A stretch of DNA of 64,000 nucleotides from assembly GCA_036268775.1 (NCBI GenBank), contig DATATM010000012.1, positions 62,001 to 126,000 of the forward strand, read 5' to 3'. The position numbers and the translations under genes were made by a program. This document shows positions 46,001-53,551 of the stretch, piece after piece (the first letter of the stretch is position 1; the number at the start of each line of letters is the position of its first letter). A model generated the notes under the pieces. The model ran no database searches. It had not been told where the DNA came from and was given only the letters and a program-made list of their open reading frames with translations. Origin of the DNA: DASZIT01 sp036268775 (GTDB taxonomy: Bacteria > Actinomycetota > Acidimicrobiia > Acidimicrobiales > RAAP-2).

Positions 46001-46495
46001 GCCCTGGAGCCGTGAGAGCTGTTCGGCATACTCACAGAGCTGGAGCACCGCCGACGGGCGGACGTGCCGGGCGAGTTTGGTGTCCTCCGGTTCGTAGGAG
46101 TAGCTGCCGAGGTCACTGGGAACCGAAACCCTGGAAAGGAAGTCGGCGTGACCTCTCCAGATCGGACCGCTTCCGGCGGTGTCGAGGAAGGTGGCCTGGT
46201 AGATGACATCAGGGCCGTCGGCCAGCGCCTCATTGGTGAGTTGGACCTGCTTGGCCAGATCGTCGGAGCCAGGAATCTCGGTGACCTCAAGCCCCTCGGC
46301 GCGGAGCCGGGCCAGGTACTGCCTCTCGTGCTCGATTCCTCGGTTTTGGACCACCGCCATCTCCGCGTCATCGCCTGTGGGTTTGTCCCGGAGGTGGCGG
46401 GCAACCAGGAGGGACAGCTCGGTCAGGTGGTCGCAGTAGAGGAAACCGACCAGGTCGGTCGGGCTCAGGACCAACCTTTCGTCTTCGAGATACAT
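43070..46495 (-). CDS. RecB-like nuclease / RNase-H-like exonuclease / SF1 helicase fusion (TM0106 type)
   Basis: 1141 residues from the ATG in MYLEDERLVL, with a GGGAGGAG ribosome site; an open start 8 codons earlier lacks one. Domains in order: a RecB/Cas4-like nuclease with GHADFLSR (Asp118), EDTK (Asp138, Lys140) and four Cys (21, 217, 220, 226) placed as for a 4Fe-4S cluster; a YprB-like RNase H fold beginning FFDIEGDP (327-332) and closing at YNRVDC (Asp491); and a Dna2/Upf1-type SF1 helicase with Walker A GPPGSGKT (767-774) and Walker B DEAGQ (878-882), ending in KYQGQ and RLNVAVSRAQ motifs. It should unwind and degrade DNA or RNA-DNA hybrids. The cellular role is unknown. Confidence 0.88.
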   Translation of the reverse strand: MYLEDERLVLSPTDLVGFLYCDHLTELSLLVARHLRDKPTGDDAEMAVVQNRGIEHERQYLARLRAEGLEVTEIPGSDDLAKQVQLTNEALADGPDVIYQATFLDTAGSGPIWRGHADFLSRVSVPSDLGSYSYEPEDTKLARHVRPSAVLQLCEYAEQLSRLQGHTPELIHVVLGGQEKVSLRLTEFAAYFRAAKARFVDACINGVEAYPDPVAHCAFCAWRAQCDDVRVQDDRLTLVYGLRTDQARKLAALADISTVAELAACTEDQVPGITQSTFHKLRRQATLQVQARAHPDAPPPHELLEANEPGLGLAALPEPSLGDLFFDIEGDPFVGEGGLEYLLGVGWLEADQSFAFRSFWAHTPGEEKTSFESFIDFVMDRLTAYPDLHIYHYAAYEPLALGKLMGRYGTRELEVDLVLRGQVLVDLYRVVRQGVRVGTPSYSLKKLEALYMPARTEAITDAGSSIIEYERWLADPDQKILDDIEEYNRVDCESTWLLRDWLELRRAEFASTFGKVLPRPASAIADARPEVTEQMELNDALRIGLAGSAASSGADVEKASELFGHLLDWHRREDKPEWWMYYHRALDCDEDDLYLDTESIAGLEYEGEAGRQKKSIVHRYSFDPAQEFKIKGEDSVSDPETVRANRSGEAKVPGPGKVVSLDADAGILDLSRGANSSAPHPRCLIPAGPLDTKNQREALQRIAFSMIQDGIDGGGPYRAARDLLLRRPPRTHPALAEGKLVNANEAAGDAVVRVGLQLDHGCLAVQGPPGSGKTRAAAALAVALIDAGKSVGIAAHGHAVIMNLLDEIGEQADKAGVDFRASQKSNGKNFSSHPSVTQQTKNPAMVSDLADGANLLAGTAWMFARGEFDQCLDYLILDEAGQFSLANAMAVATAAKNLVLVGDPLQLAQPSKGTHPIGANASALGHMLGGSGTIPDELGIFLDRTHRLHPGICAFISEMVYEGRLKSEPGCELQAIGGDDGLGGSGLRWRPVDHIGNRVDAPEEADEVNACYRALLGRTFTDKDGVERPLTASDVKVVAPYNAQVRLLKQKLPPGALIGTVDKYQGQQAPVVIVSLTTSSLEDIPRGLEFLYSRNRLNVAVSRAQAMIVVVGSPKLLTVKCRSIDQLRLVNGLCRYVEMAT

Positions 46496-46598
46496 GCCAC
46501 TCCTCCCTGGCTTGATCATGCCAGCCGACTGTGACCCACGTGAGCCCCATCCACCCTCCGCCGGTGTCCACCAGGCAATATGTGGTTCGGGCAGGCCA

Positions 46599-46614
46599 GC
46601 ACCCTAAAGGGTGC
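46599..46614. promoter_or_regulatory. palindrome in the divergent gap of the island
   Basis: GCACCCT-AA-AGGGTGC has 7-bp perfect arms with a 2-base centre. It sits between the divergent nuclease-helicase and NERD genes, 26 bases before the likely start of the latter. It could be an operator for both. Confidence 0.45.
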
Positions 46615-46639
46615 ATGGGGTCGGACCGATATATGAGGT

Positions 46640-47629
46640 ATGGATGACGTGACGAGCGTGCCTCAGCGAATGCACGATCAGCATCGACTTTCCCCGCAGA
46701 CCGGAATCTGCGAGGAGGACGGTTGGTGCAACCTTAAAAACCGGGGCCAGGTCCTCGAACATGAGGATCTTCGCTCCAATTTCGAACTCGTCTTGGCCCA
46801 ACACGGGATCGAATGGCCTCGGATTGCCGCTGACACGTCGGATTTTGCTTCGGCCGTCCCCGTTGAGCCTCTCGATGTTGTTCGTCGGCCGTTTGTTCCC
46901 GCTCCGCCCCGAGGCCCGGTATCGGTTCCTGACGTCTTTGCTTCGCCGTCGGGTCTCGCCCCTTTGGTTTCCGACCTGGTTCCAGTTTCGGGCCGGCCCG
47001 AGGGATCGCTGGTAGTCCTACCCTCGACGCGATTCTCTGGCCAAGGAGTCAGCGCTCAGGCAGTCGTGCCCAAGAAGGCGGCGCCGGTGCGCACCTTCGT
47101 GAGTCGCCTTCTTGGAGCGCCATCTGAGAATCAAACGCCCCGGGCGGGATCCGACAGCGAGGAGCAGGTAGCCCATCAGCTGGCCAAGCTCCCCGACGGT
47201 TGGCACGTCTTCCACTCAATTCCTGGCGGCTCTCACACTTTGGGTATTGATCACGTGGTGGTGGGCCCGGGCGGTGTCTTCATCATGAGCACCAAACACC
47301 ATCCAGGTGCCACCATCTGGGTTGATGGCGAAACCTTCTTGGTCAACGGGACCAAGCACCCCTATGTGCGCGATGCCCGGCACGAAGCCATGCGGGCCAC
47401 GCGGACCCTCACCGAGCATTCGGGATTCGCGGTCCCGGTTATTGCGGTTGTCGCAGTGGTCGGGGCCCACGAAGGGCTGACCGTGAAGTCGCAGCCTGGT
47501 GATGGCGCAGTTCATGTCGTGCCCCGCCGAAATCTGGTCAACTGGCTCGTGGGCCACCAGACGATCTTCGCACCGGATCAGGTTGCAGTTGTCGCCGAAG
47601 CATCTCGACACTCTTCGGCCTGGTCTTAG
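46640..47629 (+). CDS. NERD-domain protein (nuclease-related)
   Basis: 329 residues; the start is uncertain (ATG 46640 or GTG 46649, with GAGG at 46635 fitting the second better). The first 165 residues are not recognised. Residues 172-290 form a NERD domain: SEEQVAHQLAKL, GIDHVVVGPGGVFIM (Asp204) and a Lys at 219. NERD is related to Holliday-junction resolvases and restriction nucleases, with a D-(E/D)xK site. Here the E/D is replaced: S217-T-K219. Catalysis may be lost or supplied differently. It is divergent from the nuclease-helicase. Confidence 0.72.
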   Translation: MDDVTSVPQRMHDQHRLSPQTGICEEDGWCNLKNRGQVLEHEDLRSNFELVLAQHGIEWPRIAADTSDFASAVPVEPLDVVRRPFVPAPPRGPVSVPDVFASPSGLAPLVSDLVPVSGRPEGSLVVLPSTRFSGQGVSAQAVVPKKAAPVRTFVSRLLGAPSENQTPRAGSDSEEQVAHQLAKLPDGWHVFHSIPGGSHTLGIDHVVVGPGGVFIMSTKHHPGATIWVDGETFLVNGTKHPYVRDARHEAMRATRTLTEHSGFAVPVIAVVAVVGAHEGLTVKSQPGDGAVHVVPRRNLVNWLVGHQTIFAPDQVAVVAEASRHSSAWS

Positions 47630-47656
47630 GGCTCTGGCGGGTACCGTTCTCAGCAG

Positions 47657-48526
47657 CTAGGTGGAAATCGCCGCCGGAAGCCCCGCGCCCAACAGCCTGG
47701 CAACGTGCGTAATGTCGTCTGGTCGTAGCGGTCCCGGCTCGGAGATCGCCCTCGAGAGCATTCGGGGCCAGGTCACCAACACTCCCCCCTGCAGGAACGG
47801 CTTGGCAAACAAGCTCCAATCCGAGTCGACGAAACACAGAGCCGCCATAACGCCTATGTCGATAGCAGCCCCATCAATTGCCTTGAGTACGGCGACAATC
47901 TGCTTAACGAAACCGTTCGCTAGGTTGGATCGATCTCGCCCGTCTACGTACAGGCGGTTATCTGTCGTAAGCCACTTGCCGACGTCCCGCTGCTCGACCT
48001 TTCCCTTGTAGCTCTTGCAATCCACAATCCAGATTCCTGAGGCCGCAACGATGAGGTGATCGATGTTTGCTCGGCTGCCGGGAATTCGTCGATCGTGGAG
48101 CATTACAGATCGGTCGCCCACGGTTCTGTGAAGATACGCCGCTAGTTTGCGCTCACCCTCGGACCCTTTGGCCCACGCCTTGGTCGACTGGGGATCGTCG
48201 GAGAGGAACTTGACTACCCCGGACAGCGGACCCCATGTGCGATTGATCCTCGATTCCCTGCTTTGGTGCTTCTGCTGAAACATCATTTGCGCAGAGCCCC
48301 CAGCACGGCTCCCGCCGGGCATTTGGGACAGGGTGTCTGCCGCCGCAGCGGGTGGAGGTTGGGTTGTAGGGAGATTCGACCGGCCCTCGTCTCCGGAGTC
48401 TTTGCAAGTGGAGCACTTGATCGAGCCGGTCTCAGAATCCCACCAGCCTTGACTCCCCCTCCCCAAAGCGGTTCGGCAGTCGCAGCAATTGCCCGGGAAG
48501 CGCAGCAGCAGGAGCCGGTCAGCCAT
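47657..48526 (-). CDS. NERD-domain protein with N-terminal zinc ribbon
   Basis: 289 residues from the ATG in MADRLLLLRFPG, with a GGAG site 11 bases upstream; the frame continues 12 codons further. A zinc ribbon uses C14-x2-C17 and C38-x2-C41. A Gln/Ser-rich linker follows, then a NERD domain (GSEGERKLAAYL, ANIDHLIVAASGIWIVDCKS) with Asp156 and the active-site-like D169-C-K171 intact. It may be a nuclease that recognises nucleic acid through the zinc finger. It converges on the other NERD gene. Confidence 0.75.
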   Translation of the reverse strand: MADRLLLLRFPGNCCDCRTALGRGSQGWWDSETGSIKCSTCKDSGDEGRSNLPTTQPPPAAAADTLSQMPGGSRAGGSAQMMFQQKHQSRESRINRTWGPLSGVVKFLSDDPQSTKAWAKGSEGERKLAAYLHRTVGDRSVMLHDRRIPGSRANIDHLIVAASGIWIVDCKSYKGKVEQRDVGKWLTTDNRLYVDGRDRSNLANGFVKQIVAVLKAIDGAAIDIGVMAALCFVDSDWSLFAKPFLQGGVLVTWPRMLSRAISEPGPLRPDDITHVARLLGAGLPAAIST

Positions 48527-48776
48527 GGAGCCTGCTCCGCTCTTTGTCGGTGAACCCTGCATCCCTCATGCAAGACGTATCGACTGCACTGAGCACAAAC
48601 TGAAATGGTCCGCTCACGGGTGGTCGGCGAGCGACTGACCAGCAAACACAAAATCACATTCGTGTAACTGTCACACCCTTTGCCAAGACTGGTTCCAAGC
48701 AAGGCAAGGGAGTCAGATCACGAGCACGTTTGAGATCGACCTAGAGGCAGGTCATCAACCTTCTGTCCAGTCCCCC

Positions 48777-48805
48777 TTGACAGAACGAATGCAACTGTGT
48801 AGCCT
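48777..48805 (+). promoter_or_regulatory. sigma-70 promoter with a leaderless start
   Basis: A perfect -35 TTGACA (48777-48782), a 17-base spacer and -10 TAGCCT (48800-48805) lie just before ATG 48814. Transcription should start at or within two bases of the start codon, so the message has no leader or ribosome site. Confidence 0.7.
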
Positions 48806-48813
48806 CCCTAGAC

Positions 48814-49155
48814 ATGGCAAGCGACGAGGGCTCGGATGATGAGCCTCCATCGAGTTCAGACACCGAGAAGTTCCTTAGCTGGCTCGAGGGTGTACCTAAC
48901 CCGCAAGAGCGGTACAGGCGGGCGACCGACGAACTGGAGAAGCACCAGGCGGCCGTTGAGCGCCTCTCTGCAGTTAGGGCCTCGGCGGCAGCCGACGCTT
49001 ACGACGAAGGTGACTCGGTGCGAGCACTGGCCCAACGCCTCGGGGTGAGCCCGTCGCGGGTTCACCAATTGATTCAAGAAGCAGCAAAGGCGCAACCGGC
49101 CAAGCAGGCAGGGCGCAGACGGCGGCCAGCGAGCCGCAAGAAGGGAAGCACCTAA
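48814..49155 (+). CDS. small HTH protein coupled to the vWA gene
   Basis: 113 residues. An acidic N-terminus leads to a likely coiled coil (RATDELEKHQAAVERLSAVR). A sigma-region-4-like helix-turn-helix (GDSVRALAQRLGVSPSRVHQ, about 66-85) and a Lys/Arg-rich tail (KQAGRRRRPASRKKGST) follow. It probably binds DNA. The stop and the next start share one base (TAATG), so the vWA protein is made from the same message. It could be the regulator of the pair. Confidence 0.7.
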   Translation: MASDEGSDDEPPSSSDTEKFLSWLEGVPNPQERYRRATDELEKHQAAVERLSAVRASAAADAYDEGDSVRALAQRLGVSPSRVHQLIQEAAKAQPAKQAGRRRRPASRKKGST

Positions 49156-49808
49156 TGGCTACAGCCAAGAAGAGCAGCAAGGCTTCAAACACCACCCTCC
49201 TGGTTCTCGTGGTCGACCGGAGTGGCTCGATGCAGTCAATCCGAGAAGACATGGAAGGTGGGATCGCCGCCCTCATCGAAGAACAGAGCAAGGAAGCTGG
49301 GTCCTGCCTTGTTACCCTCGCTCAGTTCGACAACGAATACGAGCTGCTTGCCGACGGGGTTCCAGTCGCCGAGCTGGAGCCATACCAGCTGGTTCCGAGG
49401 GGAGCTACAGCCCTCCTTGACGCAATTGGTCGCACCATCGGTCACGTAAAGAGCCGGCTGGATGGACTTGATGCCACACGGCGCCCAGGGCATGTCCTCT
49501 TTGCGGTCATCACCGATGGAATGGAGAACGACAGTCAGGAGTGGAGTCGGCTGCAGGTCATGGACTCGGTGAAGGCTCGTGCGACGGAAGGCTGGGACTT
49601 CACCTTCCTTGGAGCCAATCAAGATGCAATTCAAGAGGGAGGAAACATTGGCGTGAGTGCCGATGCGTCACTCACCTATGAGGCGTCAGGCGAAGGGGCC
49701 CGCCAGGCGTTCTCATCGATGTCCGCAGCGGTTACTCGCCAGCGAAGGGGCGAAACCGACCGGCTCAGCTATACCGACCAAGAGCGACGCAACGCCTCCG
49801 GAGCCTGA
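49155..49808 (+). CDS. von Willebrand factor A domain protein
   Basis: 217 residues forming essentially one vWA domain. The metal-ion-dependent adhesion site is complete: DRSGS (21-25), Thr in PRGATALLDAIG, and Asp in VITDGMEND. The N-terminus is basic with no signal peptide or membrane segment, so it acts in the cytoplasm. vWA proteins of this size occur in phages, TerY-like systems and several defence loci, where they hold protein partners. The partner is not known. GC content looks lower than in the flanking core genes. Confidence 0.82.
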   Translation: MATAKKSSKASNTTLLVLVVDRSGSMQSIREDMEGGIAALIEEQSKEAGSCLVTLAQFDNEYELLADGVPVAELEPYQLVPRGATALLDAIGRTIGHVKSRLDGLDATRRPGHVLFAVITDGMENDSQEWSRLQVMDSVKARATEGWDFTFLGANQDAIQEGGNIGVSADASLTYEASGEGARQAFSSMSAAVTRQRRGETDRLSYTDQERRNASGA

Positions 49809-49880
49809 TCGGAACGGGTGGTCGCGGTTCGCGTCGGGTTTCATGACGCCGGCCTCGGCCACCCACCCCGGGATCAAGCC

Positions 49881-50129
49881 ATGAGATACAGCCGGTATTA
49901 CACCAAAAAGAACAGGGACGGCAGTCGAACGGTCGTACGACTGGGGCCTGCGGCCACCTTTGCCCATTTCTTCGTCGAATTGTTCGCGGGAGTCTTTGCT
50001 GGAGGACTCATCATCGTTGGTTCGGGCATCCAGAGTCAGACGGCACGGGACTGGATCATTTGGTCCCTCGGTGCCGGCGTGCCGCTACTGGCGTGGTGGG
50101 GTAGAAGGGGAGTAGCCAATCGCCCATGA
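49881..50129 (+). CDS. small two-helix membrane protein
   Basis: 82 residues from MRYSRYYTKKNRDG; an upstream in-frame start adds 21 unlikely residues. A basic N-terminus is followed by two predicted transmembrane helices (about 32-52 and 61-75). No family is recognised. It lies 72 bases after the vWA gene on the same strand and may belong to the same unit, possibly as a membrane effector, but this is conjecture. Confidence 0.5.
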   Translation: MRYSRYYTKKNRDGSRTVVRLGPAATFAHFFVELFAGVFAGGLIIVGSGIQSQTARDWIIWSLGAGVPLLAWWGRRGVANRP

Positions 50130-50160
50130 GTGATCCAACAAGCCAAGGGCCTCTTCGGCC

Positions 50161-50901
50161 TCAGAACGGGCCGACCGGGCTGTACAGCGAGAGCCCTCCA
50201 TCGCAGTCGAGAATGTGACCGGTCACCCAATGCATCTGGTGGAGGCCTAATACAGCCTCGGCGATGTCCACAGGTTCGCCGATCCGTCCGAGACTGGTGC
50301 GGTCGGCGACGTCCTTGAGCCACCCCGTCTCGAGCGGTGCGCCGCCGAGGATGGGGGTATTGGTCGCACCCGGCGCCACCGCGTTGACTCGGATCCCGTG
50401 GGGTGCCCATTCGCGGGCCGCCACCTTGACCAGCATGTTGAGGGCGGCTTTCGACGAGCAGTAGGCGCCCATGTAGCGATCAGCCAGGCGGGAGCTGATG
50501 CTCGAGGTGACCACAATCGATCCGGGCAGGTCGGCCTCGATCATGGCTTTGGCGGCGGCGCGCATAGCGAGCCAAGGGCCACGAGCGTTGACGGCCATGA
50601 CCTGATCCCACTCCTCCGGCTCAATGTCGAGCAACAATCCGCCATGACCGATCCCGGCACAGACGGTGACTTCATCGGGCGCGCCCAAACGTTCGACGGT
50701 TTCAGCCATGGCCGCCTCGATCTGCTTTGGCTCACGGACGTCGCAGGCGATGTCGTTGGGCGCGGCGATGTCCCATACCAACACCGTTCGCCTAGCCGAT
50801 CGTTGGGCGGCGGCAATGGCGGCCCCGATCCCGGAAGCGCCGCCGACCACCACGCTGGCGTCGGTCATGACTTCTCGCTGCCGAGCTCGGTTGGGTTCCA
50901 C
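50161..50901 (-). CDS. short-chain dehydrogenase/reductase
   Basis: 246 residues, GTG start with an AAAGGAG site (an internal Met at 50868 is another option). Rossmann motif GGASGIGAAIA, a variant of the NAG motif (CAGIGHGG), and the catalytic S-Y-K in VTSSISSRL and YMGAYCSSKAAL. It uses NAD(P)H to oxidise or reduce an alcohol or ketone; the substrate is unknown. Probably transcribed after the thioesterase-like gene 41 bases upstream. Confidence 0.87.
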   Translation of the reverse strand: MEPNRARQREVMTDASVVVGGASGIGAAIAAAQRSARRTVLVWDIAAPNDIACDVREPKQIEAAMAETVERLGAPDEVTVCAGIGHGGLLLDIEPEEWDQVMAVNARGPWLAMRAAAKAMIEADLPGSIVVTSSISSRLADRYMGAYCSSKAALNMLVKVAAREWAPHGIRVNAVAPGATNTPILGGAPLETGWLKDVADRTSLGRIGEPVDIAEAVLGLHQMHWVTGHILDCDGGLSLYSPVGPF

Positions 50902-50942
50902 ATTGGTAGAAGCTCCTTTCCGGAGACCCCCGGTCTCCAGCG

Positions 50943-51818
50943 TCAGTCGAGAAAGGTGAACAGACAGAGCTGGGTGGCATAGGCCACGAGGCGAGGTTCA
51001 TCGGTACACGAGGCCCCATAGTCCCAGAGCGCCATGTCGACGGATGCATAGCCGTCGCCGGCGTAACGGGACCGGTTGTGGGCCAGCACCCACGGGGAGC
51101 GGCAGTCGTCGAGGACGTGCACCGACAGGTCGACACTCGGAGAGAACCACGGACGATCTTGCCGACCCACCTTTTCCCCGACGGCGCCGGGCATGGTGTC
51201 GATGAGGACCACCAGCGCCAGCGGGTCAATCGTCTCGTCAGGAAGGAACGGCGGGTCGTCGAACCGATACCAGGTCGCCGTCTCCGCCTTGTCTGGTACC
51301 CACTCCTCGTCCCATCGGTGTCCCATTGCCCGCCGCCCTTCCACCCGCCTCTCCCAGAAGGGCATCGGCTCGAAGGCAACCTCCCCGGGGATGGGATCCC
51401 GGAATGACGGGCAGTCGTCCGGGAGGGGGATGCCAACCGGAGGTGGCAGTTCGGTGAAGTCGAACCCCGTCCGGGTCGATCCGAAGACTCCGGTGGTGAG
51501 GTGACCGCGCTGGGCCTCGACATTGGCGACTTCGGCTCGCAAGTGGGACATGGTCCTTCCCCGGCGTAACAGCTCGACTTCGACGGTGACCTCGCCGGCG
51601 GCCACCTGGGCGATGAACGTGGTGTGCAGCGTGCGTAACCGTTGGGTGGGGTCGTCGAGGGTCTGGCTCATCGCCCGGAGACCCAGAGCGCTGACTATGC
51701 CACCCTGGGGAAGGGGCCGGAGGTTCCACGATTCATCGATGGTTCCCTCGTAGCGGCCTTCCGACGCGGTCGGGCGGACCGACGTCGTCTCGAAGAAAGG
51801 GATCCCCACCGGGCGCAT
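50943..51818 (-). CDS. TesB-like acyl-CoA thioesterase family protein
   Basis: 291 residues from MRPVGIPFFETTSVRP; the frame is open 21 codons upstream. Two hot-dog repeats are visible: the first with QGGIVSALGLRAMSQTL and TTFIAQVAAGEVTVEVELLR, the second with DTMPGA and the hydrophobic ending SVDLSVHVLDDCRSPWVLA. This double hot-dog layout is that of TesB-like thioesterases, which release fatty acids from CoA. Co-transcription with the SDR suggests lipid metabolism. Confidence 0.78.
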   Translation of the reverse strand: MRPVGIPFFETTSVRPTASEGRYEGTIDESWNLRPLPQGGIVSALGLRAMSQTLDDPTQRLRTLHTTFIAQVAAGEVTVEVELLRRGRTMSHLRAEVANVEAQRGHLTTGVFGSTRTGFDFTELPPPVGIPLPDDCPSFRDPIPGEVAFEPMPFWERRVEGRRAMGHRWDEEWVPDKAETATWYRFDDPPFLPDETIDPLALVVLIDTMPGAVGEKVGRQDRPWFSPSVDLSVHVLDDCRSPWVLAHNRSRYAGDGYASVDMALWDYGASCTDEPRLVAYATQLCLFTFLD

Positions 51819-51839
51819 GCTGGCAGATTCCGCGGGACC

Positions 51840-51880
51840 GTACAAACAGAGGTCTGGGCCACCCAACCGTGGTACAAACA
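51840..51880. repeat. direct repeat GTACAAACA in a divergent gap
   Basis: GTACAAACA occurs at 51840-51848 and 51872-51880, 32 bp (about three helical turns) apart, between the thioesterase-like gene and the YoaK gene. The second copy overlaps the first codons of YoaK. It may be a regulator site. Confidence 0.35.
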
Positions 51881-52615
51881 CGTATCGTCAGACCGATCGC
51901 AGCCCGCCCGCACCTCGGTAACGGTCGGCTCCAACTGCCTCCGCTCATCGTCGGGATCTACGTCATCACCTGCATCTGCGGGATGCTCGATGCCGTCTGC
52001 TACCTCGGACTCGGTCAGGTCTTCGCCGAGATCATGACCGGCAATCTCGTCTACCTGGTCTTTTCCATCGGCACCCTGGGCACCCACGGGAACAACCCGG
52101 CCCTTCCCTATGTAGTGGCGTTGTCCGCCTTCGCGTTGGGGGCGCTGATCGGGGGGCGTCTGGTCAGACTTCCCGGTTGGTGGGGAAAGCACCGCATCGA
52201 GTTCATAGTCGAATGGCTGGCCCTGTTGGGCGCGGTGATCGCCACCCTGATCGTGCATCCGCAGTATCACGGCAGCGCCCGCTACCTGGTGTTTGGGATC
52301 CTGGCGTTCGGGATGGGCGTCCAGAACGTCGCGGTCCGGCGATGGGGGGTGCCAAATCTGGCCACCAACGTCATGACCTTAACCATGGTCGCCCTCATCG
52401 CCGACTTGAGGATCGCCGGCGGTGACAACCAGTCCGCCGGTCGCCGCGCGGCGTCGTTGGCCATCTTCGCGGTCAGCGCCGGCTTCGGTGCCTTCCTGGT
52501 CCGCTACGGGGTCCTCTGGGGTCAGGTCGCAGCTCTGGTCATCTTCACCCTGGCACTGCCCATCCTCATCTTCGCCGAAGACGTACAGAAACGGTTGCCG
52601 GCGCAACACGCCTGA
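51869..52615 (+). CDS. YoaK-family (DUF1275) membrane protein
   Basis: 248 residues, GTG start. Six or so transmembrane helices. The first (LIVGIYVITCICGMLDAVCY) leads into the family motif FAEIMTGNLVYL, and GMGVQNVAVRRWG precedes NLATNVMTLTM, as in DUF1275. The transported compound is unknown for this family. It is divergent from the thioesterase-like gene. Confidence 0.85.
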   Translation: MVQTRIVRPIAARPHLGNGRLQLPPLIVGIYVITCICGMLDAVCYLGLGQVFAEIMTGNLVYLVFSIGTLGTHGNNPALPYVVALSAFALGALIGGRLVRLPGWWGKHRIEFIVEWLALLGAVIATLIVHPQYHGSARYLVFGILAFGMGVQNVAVRRWGVPNLATNVMTLTMVALIADLRIAGGDNQSAGRRAASLAIFAVSAGFGAFLVRYGVLWGQVAALVIFTLALPILIFAEDVQKRLPAQHA

Positions 52616-52716
52616 GTCCCGATGTCAGTCGGAGGTAGGGAGGGCCGGAAAGGGGATGGCGGACCCTTTCGGGCCCGCCATCCTGCGTCACTCTGGTGCG
52701 GCCGGAGCCGCATGTC

Positions 52717-53373
52717 CTACTCGACGGTGAAGCCTGGGTAGACATCGGTCATCAGGCTGTAATAGGCGTTCACCTTGTAGGCGTAACGCATGACCCGGAT
52801 GGTGTAGGCCTTCCAGGTCTCTGGCCACTTGCCGGTGAAGAGCACCGTGAAGAACGCCACGATCAGCGCGACGTAGACCCCGAGGATGTAGACGAACAGG
52901 ACGACGAATGCCGGGATCGCCAGGAGCCACTTGATGAAGATGAGCCCCCGGCTCAGCTCCCCCGGGTAGGTGATGGAGAACGTGGCCGGATCGCCGCCCG
53001 GGTCGGCCAGGGTGCCTTTCACCCCGAATTCCGGATAGGGCTCCCGCATGAAGAAGTAGAAGGTTGTGACCCGCCACTGGTACCTCATCACACCGGCAAC
53101 GAAGTCAAACATCGACTCTGGATAGGTGCCGCTGAACAGAATCGAGAACCAGGCGATGACCGTGATCACGTTGACCACAATGCCGAGCACGAAGAGATAC
53201 AAGAAATGGGGAATGGCCATGATCGGGTTGCCGATCACCCGCCAGTTGGCCACCTCGAGGGGCGAGTTGAGGTCCAATTGGATGGGCGAGGGTCCCGACG
53301 GGGTCAGGAGTCCGGCTCCAGCCGGTGGTGGTGCTGCTGATGGCGGTGGTGGTGGTGGTGAAACGTCGGTCAT
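52717..53373 (-). CDS. DUF4389 membrane protein
   Basis: 218 residues from the ATG in MTDVSPPPPPPSAAP, with a GGGAGGG ribosome site; the longer upstream frame is not used. A Pro-rich N-terminus precedes two similar halves, each a hydrophobic helical part followed by a Trp/Tyr-rich segment: GTYPESMFDFVAGVMRYQWR and GKWPETWKAYTIRVMRYAYK. This internal duplication is the DUF4389 pattern. Role unknown. Common in actinobacteria. Confidence 0.82.
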   Translation of the reverse strand: MTDVSPPPPPPSAAPPPAGAGLLTPSGPSPIQLDLNSPLEVANWRVIGNPIMAIPHFLYLFVLGIVVNVITVIAWFSILFSGTYPESMFDFVAGVMRYQWRVTTFYFFMREPYPEFGVKGTLADPGGDPATFSITYPGELSRGLIFIKWLLAIPAFVVLFVYILGVYVALIVAFFTVLFTGKWPETWKAYTIRVMRYAYKVNAYYSLMTDVYPGFTVE

Positions 53374-53551
53374 TTGGTCCCTCCCAAGGGTTTCGGATTT
53401 TCGATTTGGGTTGTCGCTGATACCTGCCCAGAAAGCCGCCGATCCGGTTCCTGCAGCCAAAGTGTCGCAGGTTCTGTCATGACGCGCCGGGATAGTGGGG
53501 GACAGCGGGTTTCGGGCCAATTGACGCTCGATCATGGGGGATACTGCGAGG

